This document shows positions 40,068-50,500 of a DNA stretch of 59,981 nucleotides, piece by piece (within the stretch, counting starts at the first letter, position 1; each line of letters starts with the position of its first letter). Source of the stretch: a virus. A program made the position numbers and the translations under genes. The stretch is from IMG/VR virus record IMGVR_UViG_3300032293_001960, positions 1-59,981 of that record, one strand, 5' to 3'. The notes under the pieces were generated by a model, which was given only the letters and a program-made list of their open reading frames with translations, was not told the origin of the DNA and made no database searches.

Positions 40068-40289
40068 ATGGCGTTGACCAAAAAGAACTTGATGCCATCC
40101 CCGCAGGAGGAAGAGTGTGAGGACGGCGGGATGTACAAGCCGATGATGCGCGATGGAAGCAGCCAAAAGCCACAACTGATGGCAAGCACGATGCAAGCTA
40201 ATCCTTTGAGCTACAAGCCCAAGCGGAAGAAGAAGCCCACGGCAGATGGCATCTGGGCTAAAGGCTTCGCTTCACGTCCTAGCAAGTAG
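40068..40289 (+). CDS. Small basic hypothetical protein
   Basis: 73 residues. An acidic start (PSPQEEECEDGG) is followed by a basic tail (SYKPKRKKKPTADGIWAKGF). Proteins of this sort near the prohead protease are sometimes head-associated. Its 3' end overlaps the minus-strand HTH gene by 18 bases. Confidence 0.5.
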   Translation: MALTKKNLMPSPQEEECEDGGMYKPMMRDGSSQKPQLMASTMQANPLSYKPKRKKKPTADGIWAKGFASRPSK

Positions 40290-40466
40290 TTTCCGCACCT
40301 TGTAGCGGCTCAGACCTAGATGGCCTGCGATTCGCTGCTGACTCCAGCCTGCAATACGAAGGCGATGAACCCTAGATGTTGGGGTTTCACTGAGCCACGC
40401 CAGGAACAACAGGGGGAACACAAGCAGCATGAAAGCCCAGAAGAGGGCGCAAGAAATGGTCGTCAT
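40272..40466 (-). CDS. Small membrane-anchored HTH protein
   Basis: 64 residues from MTTISCALFWAF, or 77 from 40505. An N-terminal hydrophobic helix (to about 26) is followed by an HTH (RIAGWSQQRIAGHLGLSRYK). The combination would give a membrane-tethered DNA-binding peptide. It lies on the opposite strand in the head module, next to a Cro-like gene. Confidence 0.5.
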   Translation of the reverse strand: MTTISCALFWAFMLLVFPLLFLAWLSETPTSRVHRLRIAGWSQQRIAGHLGLSRYKVRKLLART

Positions 40467-40542
40467 GGTGAAAAGCTGTGAGAGATCACCGGGGGCGAGC
40501 AACAAGCCACGCGCTTCCGGTATCTCTGTAGCTTAGCACCTT

Positions 40543-40758
40543 TTACACGTCATCGACGACATCGCGAGCCTTTACGCCATATAAGTCACACAATTCAAGT
40601 AGCTTCAGCACAGATATTTCCACTTCCCCCGTTTCTAGGCGACTATATGCCGCTTGACTGATGCTCATGTGTTCCGCTACGTCACTTTGTGTCATTCCAG
40701 CGTGTATCCGTAGCGCTTTAATCCGCCTACAAATCGTCAACTGCCTGTAGATAGCCAT
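40543..40758 (-). CDS. XRE/Cro-type HTH regulator
   Basis: 71 residues with a complete HTH_3 domain (IKALRIHAGMTQSDVAEHMS, ISQAAYSRLETGEVEIS) and short tail. It lacks a C-terminal CI domain. Placed divergently from the prohead protease operon, it could repress the late promoter there. Confidence 0.85.
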   Translation of the reverse strand: MAIYRQLTICRRIKALRIHAGMTQSDVAEHMSISQAAYSRLETGEVEISVLKLLELCDLYGVKARDVVDDV

Positions 40759-40819
40759 TACTCCTATCCGCTTTTCGATTAAGCCTACTCATTACACCCA
40801 AAACGAGTAATCTGAGGCC

Positions 40820-42073
40820 ATGGAAACATCTGTTTCTCGCTACGACTTCGCTCCTATAACAAAGAGCGAGACCACTCCAGAGGGCTACCTCCGGGTGTGG
40901 GGTCGTACAGCCCGTGTCGGCACTCAGTTGTACCGACGCGCAGACGGCAGCCAGGTTCGAGAGTACCGACCCCCTGAAGAGGTTGGTAACCCTGAATCAC
41001 TCAGTACGTTCGGAATGACCCCCGTAACGTATGGCCATCCCCCCGCTCTTCTTGATTCTACAAATACAAAGCTGTATCAAACTGGCTACTCCGGTAGCAA
41101 AGTCCATTACAGCGATGGCTTCGTAGAAGTCTGCCTCACTATTACAGATGCAGACTCCATCGAGAAGATTGAAAGAGGTGATGCTACCGAACTATCCGCT
41201 GGATACAAAGTCGATTACGACCCCACCCCTGGTGTAACTCCCAATGGTGAGGCCTACGACGGTATTCAGCGAAACATTCGTGTCAACCACATCGCTGTCG
41301 TCCCCAGAGGACGAGCGGGCCCTGAAGTCCGTCTGCTCCTGGACCGTATGGATGCTGCCGATGCAGTCGCCATCGATCCTGATTCCCCCCTCGATCTCTC
41401 ATCCCAGTTCCCTACAAAACCATCTCCTCGTATGGCCACTGTCAAACTCGACGGCCTGGAGATCGAACTGCCCAGTGATGCAGCAACCGCTGTCCAGTCC
41501 TATGTACGGGATCTGGAGCGCCGCGTTGATGCCGCAAAGGCCACCGAAAACGAGTTGCGTACTGCACTTGATTCGGCCAAGTCCGATCTCGAAGCCTTGT
41601 CCCAAGAAAAAGCTACCGCCGAAGGGCGTGCTGATGCTCTTAAAGAGCGAGTTGGCGAGCTGGAATCCGCCACCGCCCGTCTCGACACAGCGCAGATCGA
41701 CCAACTGGTTCAGAAGCGCCTGACCACCCTCAAGCACCTTGCTCCAGCCTTCGCTGACGATTTCCATTTCGATGGGATCGACGACGCAGAGCTCTACAGC
41801 CAGGCCTTTACCAACCTCACCGGTAACAAACCCCCCGAGGACGCAAACCTTAGTTACATCCAAGGCGCTGTGGACGGCATCCTCGCCCATCGCGACTCGG
41901 AAGATCCCGAGGACACCGAAGAGGACGAATCCCCTGAAGAGGACCGCGCCGATAGCTCTGTTGTTCTTCAGCAGGCTCTCAGAGGTGTTGGTAACTCCTC
42001 TCGCAATCCAATTGCGCAATACCATGCCGACCAACAGAACGCATGGAAAAAACCGCTCACTGCCACTAAGTAA
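40820..42073 (+). CDS. Prohead protease-scaffold (DUF2213-like)
   Basis: 417 residues. The N-terminal 180 (TPEGYLRVWGRTARVGTQLY, YRPPEEVGNPESL, TPVTYGHPP, then VNHIAVVPRGRAGPEV) match DUF2213, a phage maturation protease family; His in YGHPP and Ser in LSAGYKV are plausible active-site residues. Residues 215-290 form a coiled-coil scaffold, and the end is acidic. Start 61 bases from the divergent Cro-like gene. Confidence 0.85.
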   Translation: METSVSRYDFAPITKSETTPEGYLRVWGRTARVGTQLYRRADGSQVREYRPPEEVGNPESLSTFGMTPVTYGHPPALLDSTNTKLYQTGYSGSKVHYSDGFVEVCLTITDADSIEKIERGDATELSAGYKVDYDPTPGVTPNGEAYDGIQRNIRVNHIAVVPRGRAGPEVRLLLDRMDAADAVAIDPDSPLDLSSQFPTKPSPRMATVKLDGLEIELPSDAATAVQSYVRDLERRVDAAKATENELRTALDSAKSDLEALSQEKATAEGRADALKERVGELESATARLDTAQIDQLVQKRLTTLKHLAPAFADDFHFDGIDDAELYSQAFTNLTGNKPPEDANLSYIQGAVDGILAHRDSEDPEDTEEDESPEEDRADSSVVLQQALRGVGNSSRNPIAQYHADQQNAWKKPLTATK

Positions 42074-42697
42074 ATGGCTGTTACCTTCACCGCTACCACT
42101 GTAGCCAATCCCATCGGAGTTCAGGGGAATTATCCCCTGACTCAGGATGCAGCTCATGAGGGCATGATTGCTGATCAGCAAGCCTATGTCTCCCGTAGCT
42201 ACATCAACCAGTCCGGCGCGGCACTGCCGTTTGGGGCACTGCTGAGGATCGACAACACCCCGACAACCAATGTTGCATTGGCAGTCGAGATTGCTTCGGC
42301 AGCTACCAACATCGTTGGTCTTGCCGTGAGCTCCATGACCATGGAAGGTGTTGGAGGCTCCCAGTCCTACATCCCCAATCCCACTCCTATCTTTTCGGAC
42401 GGCCGCCTTGGTTATCCCGATAAGGAGGCCGTGAATGTCCTTTCCAAGGGCGTCACCTGGGTCTACGTCACCGAGGCCGTGGCCCTCGGAGATGACGTGC
42501 GCTTCTGGAACGCTGCCAACACTACCGGTGGTGGCGCTGTCGCAGGTGCGTTCCTCGGTCGTTTCGCCAAAACGGCCGTGGCCAATAAGACCACGCGCAT
42601 CACGGGTGCCCGCTGGCTCTCTGAAACCACGGCAGCCGGTCTTGTTCTCCTCGAACTGGACATCCCCGCCTCCACTTTTACCGCTGACGTGCCATGA
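42074..42697 (+). CDS. Capsid decoration/cement protein
   Basis: 207 residues, directly abutting the protease stop. PIGVQGNYPLTQDAAHEGMI...LPFGALLRIDN and a beta-rich body resemble structural cement proteins found between protease and major capsid genes (DUF2190-like). It would bind the outside of the capsid. Confidence 0.7.
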   Translation: MAVTFTATTVANPIGVQGNYPLTQDAAHEGMIADQQAYVSRSYINQSGAALPFGALLRIDNTPTTNVALAVEIASAATNIVGLAVSSMTMEGVGGSQSYIPNPTPIFSDGRLGYPDKEAVNVLSKGVTWVYVTEAVALGDDVRFWNAANTTGGGAVAGAFLGRFAKTAVANKTTRITGARWLSETTAAGLVLLELDIPASTFTADVP

Positions 42698-43608
42698 CCA
42701 GAGACATCCGTAACGATGCTGATGTCGGCATCTTTCTTGCTCGCGAGCTGGAGCAAATCCTTACTCGCACTTTCGAGCAACAGTACGCTGACATTAAGTA
42801 TTCCACTGTTGTACCTATTTCCACTGAAGTAGGTCCCGGCGCTGATTCCTACACCTATCGGGTGTTCGACAAGATCGGCAGTATGAAGATGATCGCTGAC
42901 AAAGCGCAGGATCTTCCCCGCTCCGATGTGCTCCGCAAGGAAGTCACCCACCCGGTGCGCTCCTTCGGCGCCTCGTTCGCCTACACCGTTCAGGAAACCC
43001 GGGCCGCCTCCATGGTCCCCGGCATGAACCTGGAGCAGCGTCGGGCCAATGCCGTCAGGCGGGCCTACGAGGAGACCATGCAGTCCCTTGCCTACTTCGG
43101 GGAAACCGGAAGCGGCATGAAGGGCTTCCTCAATAACGATCAGATCGACAAGCTTGTTCCTAACAAGTGGTTCGATACTGCATCCACAGACGAGATGCTG
43201 CAACTGCTGAATGAAGGCCCCACTCGCCTTGTTCAAAACAGCAACATGAAGGAAAGCCCCAACACCATGTTGGTGCCCTACGACGTGTACCGCATCATCT
43301 CCACCACCCCGAGATCGCCCAACAGCGACACCACGGTTCTGGAGTTCTTCCTCCGCACCAATCCGATCATCCGTGCTATTGAGCCTATCAATGAGCTCGA
43401 AGCCTCGAAATCCGGTGGCCGCCTGTCCAAGGACCGCATCGTTATCTATGACCGGAGCCCGGACAAGCTCCAGTTCCATATCACTCAACCCCTGGAGTTC
43501 TTCCCTCCGGAACGCCGTGGTCTGGAATTTTCCGTTGCTGCACACGCACGCTGCGGAGGCCTCGCTTGGTACTACCCCAAGAGCGGCCTTGTCATGGAGA
43601 AGGCGTAG
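42694..43608 (+). CDS. Major capsid protein (DUF2184-like)
   Basis: 304 residues. The pattern DVGIFLARELEQILTRTFEQ, GADSYTYRVFDKIGSMKMIA, VRSFGASFAYTVQETRAASM and SLAYFGETGSGMKGFLNND is that of DUF2184 major capsid proteins. Forms the capsid shell. GC-rich with strong codon bias, as expected for the most abundant product. Confidence 0.88.
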   Translation: MTRDIRNDADVGIFLARELEQILTRTFEQQYADIKYSTVVPISTEVGPGADSYTYRVFDKIGSMKMIADKAQDLPRSDVLRKEVTHPVRSFGASFAYTVQETRAASMVPGMNLEQRRANAVRRAYEETMQSLAYFGETGSGMKGFLNNDQIDKLVPNKWFDTASTDEMLQLLNEGPTRLVQNSNMKESPNTMLVPYDVYRIISTTPRSPNSDTTVLEFFLRTNPIIRAIEPINELEASKSGGRLSKDRIVIYDRSPDKLQFHITQPLEFFPPERRGLEFSVAAHARCGGLAWYYPKSGLVMEKA

Positions 43609-43655
43609 CCTTTTTTGACCTATTCTGAACAGGTTGCTAGTACAACCAATTCATC

Positions 43656-44072
43656 ATGATCCTCGTTTATCGCCCCGAACTACTCAATCCCCCGATGGAC
43701 AAAGAAGCCTTTTGGGGCTTTTCGTTCTTGCAGGAGAAGGGCCTACCTGATTACTTCCGCCTTTCAGCGGGAGTGAATCGCGAGGTCGAGGAGTCAATTT
43801 GGGACAAGATCAAAACCTACGAAGAGGTTAAAACAGCTCTTCAACTCGGTGCTCTTCGCATCGAAGCAGAAGAGTCCTCTGCTGTAGAAGAAACTGTCAA
43901 GGGTGAAGTACACGAATCCATCGTTGCTTTCCCTCTTGAAACCGCCTTGCGGTTGATTGATGACAGCTTTGATCTTGAGCAGCTTTCCAAATGGGAAGCA
44001 AAGGATCAGCGAATCAAGGTCAAGAACGCGATTGCGCATCGCATCAAAGCCATTACTGCTGGTAATGGCTAA
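43656..44072 (+). CDS. Hypothetical head-module protein
   Basis: 138 residues, helical and acidic, no recognised domain. It sits between the major capsid and DUF4054 connector genes and shares its last base with the next gene's start. Confidence 0.6.
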   Translation: MILVYRPELLNPPMDKEAFWGFSFLQEKGLPDYFRLSAGVNREVEESIWDKIKTYEEVKTALQLGALRIEAEESSAVEETVKGEVHESIVAFPLETALRLIDDSFDLEQLSKWEAKDQRIKVKNAIAHRIKAITAGNG

Positions 44073-44380
44073 TGGCGATACCTTCTACTGATTTTTTCCT
44101 AACCCGGTTCCCCGAGTTCGGAGAGCAGTCAGAAGACATCGTGGCAGGAGCTATTGCAGAAGCAGGGCGTGCTGCTTCTCCTGTCGTGTGGGGTTCTCTC
44201 CACACAGACGGCGTCAGCTACCTTGCCGCCCATCTCCTGGCTACCCGCATCGCCCAGATCGGTCTGCAGATCGATGCTCGCTCCGGTTCCCCCACAGGCA
44301 ACCTGATCGAATCGACTCTTTACGGCCAAGAGTACAAACGACTTCTTGATTCACTCGCTATTTGTGGTTTCAGTCTCTAA
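44072..44380 (+). CDS. Head-tail connector (DUF4054-like)
   Basis: 102 residues. TDFFLTRFPEFGEQSEDIVAGAI, a central helix (GVSYLAAHLLATRIAQIG) and LYGQEYKRLL are typical of DUF4054/gp6-like adaptor proteins that bind below the portal. Confidence 0.8.
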   Translation: MAIPSTDFFLTRFPEFGEQSEDIVAGAIAEAGRAASPVVWGSLHTDGVSYLAAHLLATRIAQIGLQIDARSGSPTGNLIESTLYGQEYKRLLDSLAICGFSL

Positions 44381-44382
44381 TC

Positions 44383-44784
44383 ATGCCTATCGCTGCTGCG
44401 ATTATTGCTGATTACGCCCCTTGGGGTAATGCTGAATTAGCGTTTGAAGTGCCTGCAGATAGGCTAGGCACAGAAGATCCTACTACAGGAAACTTCACTC
44501 AAGATCTCGTAACTGTCGAATACCTCGCTGCTCTCAAGCTCCAGGTCCCCTCCTGGTCCGCTCAGAGTGGCGTAGACAGCACGGTCTATTCGTGCTCGGG
44601 GCGCTTGTTGCACCCCACCAAGCTCGATCCACGCATTACAAACGGCTCCCAAGCCTTTGCCACAATCAACGGCTACCGAGGCCGTTTCGAGCTTGTATTC
44701 GACCTCGCGATGGATGCCTACCACCGCGAAACCCTTCGTCAATCGATTGAAGGAACCTTCCGTGTCGTCGGAGGCCCAGCGTAA
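44383..44784 (+). CDS. Head-closure/stopper-like protein
   Basis: 133 residues from MPIAAAIIAD. Position between the DUF4054 adaptor and gp10-like gene, size and beta-rich composition fit a stopper. No firm motif. Confidence 0.6.
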   Translation: MPIAAAIIADYAPWGNAELAFEVPADRLGTEDPTTGNFTQDLVTVEYLAALKLQVPSWSAQSGVDSTVYSCSGRLLHPTKLDPRITNGSQAFATINGYRGRFELVFDLAMDAYHRETLRQSIEGTFRVVGGPA

Positions 44785-45158
44785 TGCCACGGCCACAACG
44801 CGACATCAACCGGGCTGTTCAAGCTGCTAAGGCCAAAGCAATGCGGCAATTAGCGGTATATCTCGAAGCTAGTTTCACTGATGAAATTTCAGCAGTGAAG
44901 TGGGGTTGGCCTAACCCGCCAACTACAAGAGACATCGTGGACAAAAACCGTCTGCGCAGCAGCTTGACCCGTGAGATTAATGAAGATGACTCCGTGACTT
45001 TTACCTGGGCCACCGATTACGCCTCCCACGTCCATGAGGGGTATGTCGCCATCGATGGTAACCGCTACCCAGCTAGGCCCTGGACACGGGAGCCACTCAA
45101 GGAGGTCCCGACAAAGTTCGGTGAATTCCTCCGCGCTGCCCTGGAGCGCTCGTCATGA
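44784..45158 (+). CDS. Tail completion / neck protein (HK97 gp10-like)
   Basis: 124 residues. YASHVHEGYVAIDGNRYPAR, then PWTREPL is the typical gp10-like ending (Y[A/P]..VHEG....G...PARPW). Helps join tail to head. Start and stop overlap neighbours by 1-4 bases. Confidence 0.75.
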   Translation: MPRPQRDINRAVQAAKAKAMRQLAVYLEASFTDEISAVKWGWPNPPTTRDIVDKNRLRSSLTREINEDDSVTFTWATDYASHVHEGYVAIDGNRYPARPWTREPLKEVPTKFGEFLRAALERSS

Positions 45159-45628
45159 CGATCTCCACCGCCTGCCCCAGCCCACGGGACCTACGCCGCA
45201 CTCTTGAGCGCTACATCCTCGACATCTACGAGGCTGACGGCTCCACCCTCAAGTCCGAGCTGCATTGGCCAGGTGTTTACACCCTGCCCAACAAAACTCG
45301 AATCCCTGCGGTCTATGTCATCGGTTCTTCCACGGTGCCATCGAGCTGGAATATCACCGGCATCGAATGCATCGTTGAGGAAGTCCCCGAGGCCGTATCC
45401 CCCGGTTCCATGAGCGGCATCCTGACTTTCGAGTCATGGAAAGTGCGCTTTACGAACTACGGCAACAGAGAGGGTACGCAAATGCCTCTTTCCATGAGGG
45501 ACATCGTCCGTCGTTTAGTGCGGACTTTCCCTCGAGCCTCAATTGTTCCCATGCCTCGCACCGAGGCGACATTCGAGGCTGTTACGGCTCGTATCACTGA
45601 GCCATCTATCCATCCCCCCATCCCCTAG
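45155..45628 (+). CDS. Tail terminator-like protein
   Basis: 157 residues. Position just before the tail tube gene and an LRRTLERYILDIY...FESWKVRFTNYG pattern fit a tail terminator that caps the tube. Assigned by synteny. Confidence 0.6.
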   Translation: MTISTACPSPRDLRRTLERYILDIYEADGSTLKSELHWPGVYTLPNKTRIPAVYVIGSSTVPSSWNITGIECIVEEVPEAVSPGSMSGILTFESWKVRFTNYGNREGTQMPLSMRDIVRRLVRTFPRASIVPMPRTEATFEAVTARITEPSIHPPIP

Positions 45629-45638
45629 GAGAACTCCC

Positions 45639-46247
45639 ATGGCCGATTATGCAATCGGACTTGCATTCCACAAAGCTCACCGCACGCTCGTTCGTGCTGT
45701 GGGTCTCAAAGCCCCTTGTCGGTATTTCGCTTCACGAAATAGCACCACCGGTCTAATCACCTTGCCCACATTGGACGCTGGTGATGCTTATATCACCATC
45801 CAAGGTGTGTCACAAACCTCGTTTCAGATCAACGACACCAATCAAGATTTTCGTCTGCTTGGTGACGACGGCTGGGGCGACAGCGTGATCACTGGATCTA
45901 GCGTACAGGCTAGTGTCACGACCTACTTCATGAAAGACACCACCACTCCTGAGGGCGGTGGTTGCCCAACGTTCGTAGGCGACTACGAGGAAGGCTTCGA
46001 GCTGTTTCAGCGTGCCCGCTACGACAAGGATTACGAAGTGTACTTCGAGTTCCTGAAAGAGATGGGCCGTGCTTCTGGCTCCTCTGGTAACTACATCTAT
46101 GACTTCACCGGCTTCAATGCCGTTGTCAGTAACTACCAGGAGCAGATGTCCGCTGAAGGTCTCACCGAGATCTCCCTGGATCTCATGTCCCGAGGCCGTC
46201 CGGTGTTCGGCATGTACAGCAACACCACGGCACTGAGCTTTGCCTGA
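45639..46247 (+). CDS. Major tail tube protein
   Basis: 202 residues from MADYAIGLAFHKAHRTLVRA. It has a Shine-Dalgarno-like AGGAG 8-12 bases upstream, rare here, and is followed by a strong terminator, as expected for an abundant structural protein. LTEISLDLMSRGRPVFGMYS-type strands fit tail tube folds. The frame to 45543 overlaps the previous gene. Confidence 0.75.
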   Translation: MADYAIGLAFHKAHRTLVRAVGLKAPCRYFASRNSTTGLITLPTLDAGDAYITIQGVSQTSFQINDTNQDFRLLGDDGWGDSVITGSSVQASVTTYFMKDTTTPEGGGCPTFVGDYEEGFELFQRARYDKDYEVYFEFLKEMGRASGSSGNYIYDFTGFNAVVSNYQEQMSAEGLTEISLDLMSRGRPVFGMYSNTTALSFA

Positions 46248-46269
46248 CCGTAGCTCGGTCACACTCACT

Positions 46270-46292
46270 GGCCCCGTTTTCGGGGCCTTTTT
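46270..46292 (+). terminator. Rho-independent terminator
   Basis: GGCCCCG-TTTT-CGGGGCC followed by TTTTT, 22 bases after the tail tube stop. It probably lowers expression of the downstream tail genes. Confidence 0.92.
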
Positions 46293-46299
46293 CATCTGA

Positions 46300-46533
46300 A
46301 TGCAGTTTTCTTTCCTATCCGACCCAGAACGCACAGTTTTCGCGGTGAATTGTCGAGTTGAGGGCTCCACGCTCCACTGCGGTGCCCTCTACCTCGAACC
46401 CCTCATCCGTCAGCAGTCTATACGCTTAGCGGATGAACGCGCTACATTGTCATTGAATCTTCTACCAGAACTGCTCAACCAGTCCATCCCATTTCGGGCC
46501 TGGGATGTTGAGCTTCCTATAAGCCATGAGTAA
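46300..46533 (+). CDS. Hypothetical tail-module protein
   Basis: 77 residues. Beta-rich start (FAVNCRVEGSTLHCGALYLE) and helical end. Overlaps the chaperone gene by eight bases. Function unknown. Confidence 0.55.
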   Translation: MQFSFLSDPERTVFAVNCRVEGSTLHCGALYLEPLIRQQSIRLADERATLSLNLLPELLNQSIPFRAWDVELPISHE

Positions 46534-47071
46534 GTACGGCAGCCTTCTTTTCCCGAGCCCTACCGAGTTTCATGAGATCGGGCCATTTCGTTTTCCTATC
46601 CATAAAGAGCTTCGCACGGGTGAGATCATCGGTTTCGAAAAAATTGATAGGCAGCAAAGTAAGGTCACACTTGCACAGATGAAGCTCGTGCGTCGTATCT
46701 CTAGAGATAAGAAGGTTACACCTACGGAAGCACAAGACATGCTTTCTAAGATGTCAGACGATGAAAACTCAAACCTACTATTTGACTATGTTGATGAATT
46801 TAGTGAGGTTCAAAATGCGGGTATATCCATCACACAGACACAAATCAGCTACGTCACCGTACTGATGCAATACAGAGGGCAAGTCAAAATGCCCAAGGTC
46901 AAGGACTGGATTCAGACCCGAGACTGGACACAAGAGGACACTGAGGATCTGCCTTCTGAGATCCGCGCAAACATTTACCAATTCATTCTTTGGGAACGTG
47001 ACGGCTGGCCTGTAGCCGAACCCGAGGGAAAGCAGGAGGAGCCAGAGCTGGAACCAGCGCTCGTGAGCTGA
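46526..47071 (+). CDS. Tail assembly chaperone, G-like (zero-frame product)
   Basis: 181 residues, helical, ending in an acidic PEGKQEEPELEPALVS tail. Its position between tail tube and tape measure is that of the lambda G gene. Near its 3' end GAG GGA AAG contains the slippery heptamer G_GGA_AAG, the same as in lambda G-GT. It should coat the tape measure during tail assembly. Confidence 0.75.
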   Translation: MSKYGSLLFPSPTEFHEIGPFRFPIHKELRTGEIIGFEKIDRQQSKVTLAQMKLVRRISRDKKVTPTEAQDMLSKMSDDENSNLLFDYVDEFSEVQNAGISITQTQISYVTVLMQYRGQVKMPKVKDWIQTRDWTQEDTEDLPSEIRANIYQFILWERDGWPVAEPEGKQEEPELEPALVS

Positions 47072-47520
47072 GCATCGACGGGATCATTGACCGCTGCGAA
47101 ACGCATCTGCGACTCCCCGAGACCGACTGGGATTCGATCTACTTCCGCATTCGCTGCTCCCCTCTTGGGCCTGATTTCCCTGCCGACCGTTTCCTGAGGA
47201 CTCCAGTACGCGTCATCCGCTGGGTCCTCCGTGAGCTGGACAATCAGGAGTTCGGACGCGCCAACCTAGAAGCGCTGCCAGTAGCTCGCCTGACCACGAC
47301 CCTAATCGGGATCGCTCACGGCTTCTCCGGATCCAAACGGGCCGCCCCCAAGTTGGATGTCAAGGATTTTCTGCCGTTCCCCGATTGGAACCCCGAGGGC
47401 GCAACCCGTATCGGGCCCAGCGACGAAACCGTTGTCCAGTTGAAGAATCTATTACTCAAGCGTCAGATTCCCATGCATGTGTTTACTTCTCTGATTACCC
47501 CAATCAGCCAATCCACGTAA
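46526..47520 (+). CDS. Tail assembly chaperone GT-type -1 frameshift fusion
   Basis: After a -1 slip at 47026-47032, translation continues in the frame open from 47002 to 47520: AGGARAGTSARELSIDGIID and on to LITPISQST. The second frame has no start codon of its own near its beginning and is clearly coding (LPETDWDSIYFRIRCSPLGP, RVIRWVLRELDNQEFGRANL). This is the conserved G/GT arrangement of long-tailed phages. Product about 331 residues. The T part links the chaperone to the tail tube. Confidence 0.82.
47026..47032 (+). promoter_or_regulatory. Slippery heptamer GGGAAAG for -1 frameshifting
   Basis: Phased as G_GGA_AAG in the zero frame, identical to the lambda G-GT site. 36 bases before the zero-frame stop. 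Confidence 0.85.
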
Positions 47521-47548
47521 CATACGGATAACGTATAGGGCTTAAGGT

Positions 47549-50500
47549 GTGTCTGAGTATCAAATAAAAGTCACAGCGGACACCAAAGCCGCTTTAGATG
47601 AATTAAGAAAACTGTCTAAACAGATAGAAGATATAAACAAGCCAAAGATACAGCCTATTGTAGACTCTAATAGTTTAGCTTCTTTAACCAGAGGTTTACA
47701 AACTGAGCTACGGCGCTTAAAAGAGCAGCAAGTCACCGTTGACATCAATAGCACTTCGTTCAAACAGTTAGGCGCACAAATTCAAGATACTCAAAATAGG
47801 CTTAGGGGTCTTGAGCAAAAGAAGCTGCTTATTAACGCAGACCCCTCTAGCATCGTTGCGTTAAAAGCTAAACTCGGAGACTTACAGCAACAACTTGAGA
47901 GAGTTAGTACAAAATCTGAAGCGTTTAAGCAACTTACTGGTGAGATCAAAAAAACTGAAGCTGCCTTAAGCGGAGTAGGTAACGCGGGCGGAGGAGGCGC
48001 AATGCGTCTTGTGGAGAACTTTGCAAAAGTTGGTCTCGCCCTGTACGGTGTACAACAGGCTGTGCGTCTCACGGGCGCTGCTTTCAAAGGTTTTTTTGAT
48101 GAAACAATAGGAAGGGAAGTAAAGTTCAGAGAAACAATACTTAAAACCCAGACCACTCTGGCTTCTACCAACAAAGTCTTTCGAAATGGTTCAGAAATTA
48201 CAGATCCCTATCAAAAGATTGTAGCTCTTACAGGACAAGTTGAGGAGCGTGTCGATAGCATCCGTAAGCGCTCTATTGAACTCGCGGGGGTCACGTCTAA
48301 CGATGTAGTTGAAGTTTTTGGAATTGTTTCCTCTCAAATCGGGATGATTGGTGGGGGCTTAAAAGACGCGGAAGATTTAGCAATTAGCTTCTCCGCTGCT
48401 TTAGGAACCTTTGGTCTCCCACTACATCAGGCTCGCCAAGAAATTGGCTCCATCATGCGGGGAGATATAACACAGGATTCTTACCTCGCAAAGGCCCTTG
48501 GAATTACTCCAAAAGATATAGAAAAAGCCAAAACACAAGCCGGTGGTGTCGTAGCTTTCATTCAAAAGAAACTAGAGGCTGCTGTCGCTGGCCAAAACAT
48601 CTCCGCGCAGAGCTTCTCTGGCGTGATAAGCAATCTTAAGGATTTACAAGAACTCTTTGGACAAGAATTTGGTAAAGGTTTACTCGACCCCATGCTGGGC
48701 GGTCTACGAACTGTTTTCAACTATCTCAATAGTATTCGAGATACCTTATTTGCAATAGGTAGAGAAGCGGGAGAGGGTATTGGTAAACTCTTCGGCAATA
48801 ATTTATCAGCGATCGTCGGAGGATCAGATCTATTCCAAGGCATGGGCGCCAGTGCCGCCGAGGGCGCTAAGCAGTTTGTAACCGTTATTCAACAGGCTTT
48901 TGCCTCATTACAGGCTGATGCTAATGAGTTTATAGCACCAGTTCGCAACATCCTAGAAGAGCTTGTTAAAAGTGCTGGTGTGCTACTCAGCGCATTCTTA
49001 GAACTAGGCAAGGCCCTGGCCTCTATCGGTGTTGAATCTCTAAAATCGCTTGCTTCTCTTTTTTCAAACCTCAGTGAAGTTGTAACAGTTATTGCTACAG
49101 GCCTTGCTGGTTTGCTGAAAGTTTTGACAGCACTTGTGCAGCTTCCACCTGTGATGGTGCTTGCTCAGTTAGCTGCTCAAGTAGCAATACTAAACAGGCT
49201 GGGGATCACCCAGATGTTCGTTAATGCTATTGGACCCATCAGAAATATGAGTACGGCTGTGGTGGGCCTTAGTCAAAATCTGATTAGAAGTGGAGTCAGC
49301 ATGAAGACTTTCACAAGTGCAGCTGCAGGCATGGGTGCTGCAGTATCTGCAGCAGTTGTATCCATGGGGCGAGCGGTTGCCAGTTTTATGAAAGCTAATG
49401 CGTACATGTTAATAATTCAAGTTACTCTAGCCGTTGTTTTAGATCTTTTCGGGCGTTTCCAACGTCAGCAGGAGGAACTTGCACGCACCCAGAAAGCAGA
49501 AGCGGCATTGCAAGAGCTGAACACGAAGTTTCGTGATGTAGGTGATAGCGCCACCGAGGCCGAAAAAGCGCAGAAGGCCTACCTCGAATCTTTAGTTGGC
49601 AATGAGTTCGACACTCTTACCAATAAGTTAAATGAATTGGACGAAAAACTTCGGCGACAAGCTGGGCCCAATATCTTCGAACAATTAGGCAATAGTGTAA
49701 AATGGTTTGCTGGAGAGCTAAGTAAGTTAGTACGTCAATTTGGCCCATTACTTTCCATTCTTACAGGTGCTGCATTAGGTGGAGGGATGGCTGGAATTAT
49801 TTCTAGTGTTAACTCAAAAACAGGTGGTAAAGCTCAGGATAACAAGATCTTTGGTTTTGATACCCGCAATATCACCGATCCCATGGGTCGTCACAGTAAA
49901 ACTGGGTGGTATCAGCAAGACATACTGCGTCAGCGACAGGAAACGGCTGCCCAAAGAGAAAAATTTAAGCTCAATGATAAAGCTGGCGGCACTGGTTCAG
50001 ATGACATCCGCCTTCAGGCTGAAGAAAACCGCGCCAATATCGAACGACAGAAGCAGCTTGAAAGTGATCTAGCTGAGCGTCGTCGCACCTTCGAGGAAGA
50101 GCTAGCAAATTTCCGCAAGTCCCAGGAGGACGCCGTCTTTGAGCGGCGACAGTCCCTAGCCCAGAAGGAAATCGACATCTTCCGTGCTGCTGGTGAGCTT
50201 CGAATCGCTCAGATGGAGCAGGCCAACGCGAAGATGATCGAAGGCGAGCAGGGTGCTTCCCGGGCGGCTATGGAAGCGCTCAACACCTACATCACCGAGC
50301 GCGAAAAGGGGGAACTGAACATCGAAGCGCAAAAGCAAGAGATAGCACAAGAAATGATAAAGATGGAAAAAACTCTGGCCGACTACAGGCTGGAGCAAGA
50401 GAAGCGAATTGCGGAGATACGTCGAAAGGCGGATGAGTACACCATGCTGGCAATTAAGGGTCAGCAAGAGATAGGTGCTGGTATGAGTGGAAGCGCTACC

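Noticed and set aside
42463-43545. Minus-strand 360-codon ORF opposite the capsid genes
   Set aside because: Shadow of highly biased capsid codons; both plus-strand genes are recognised families in perfect synteny.
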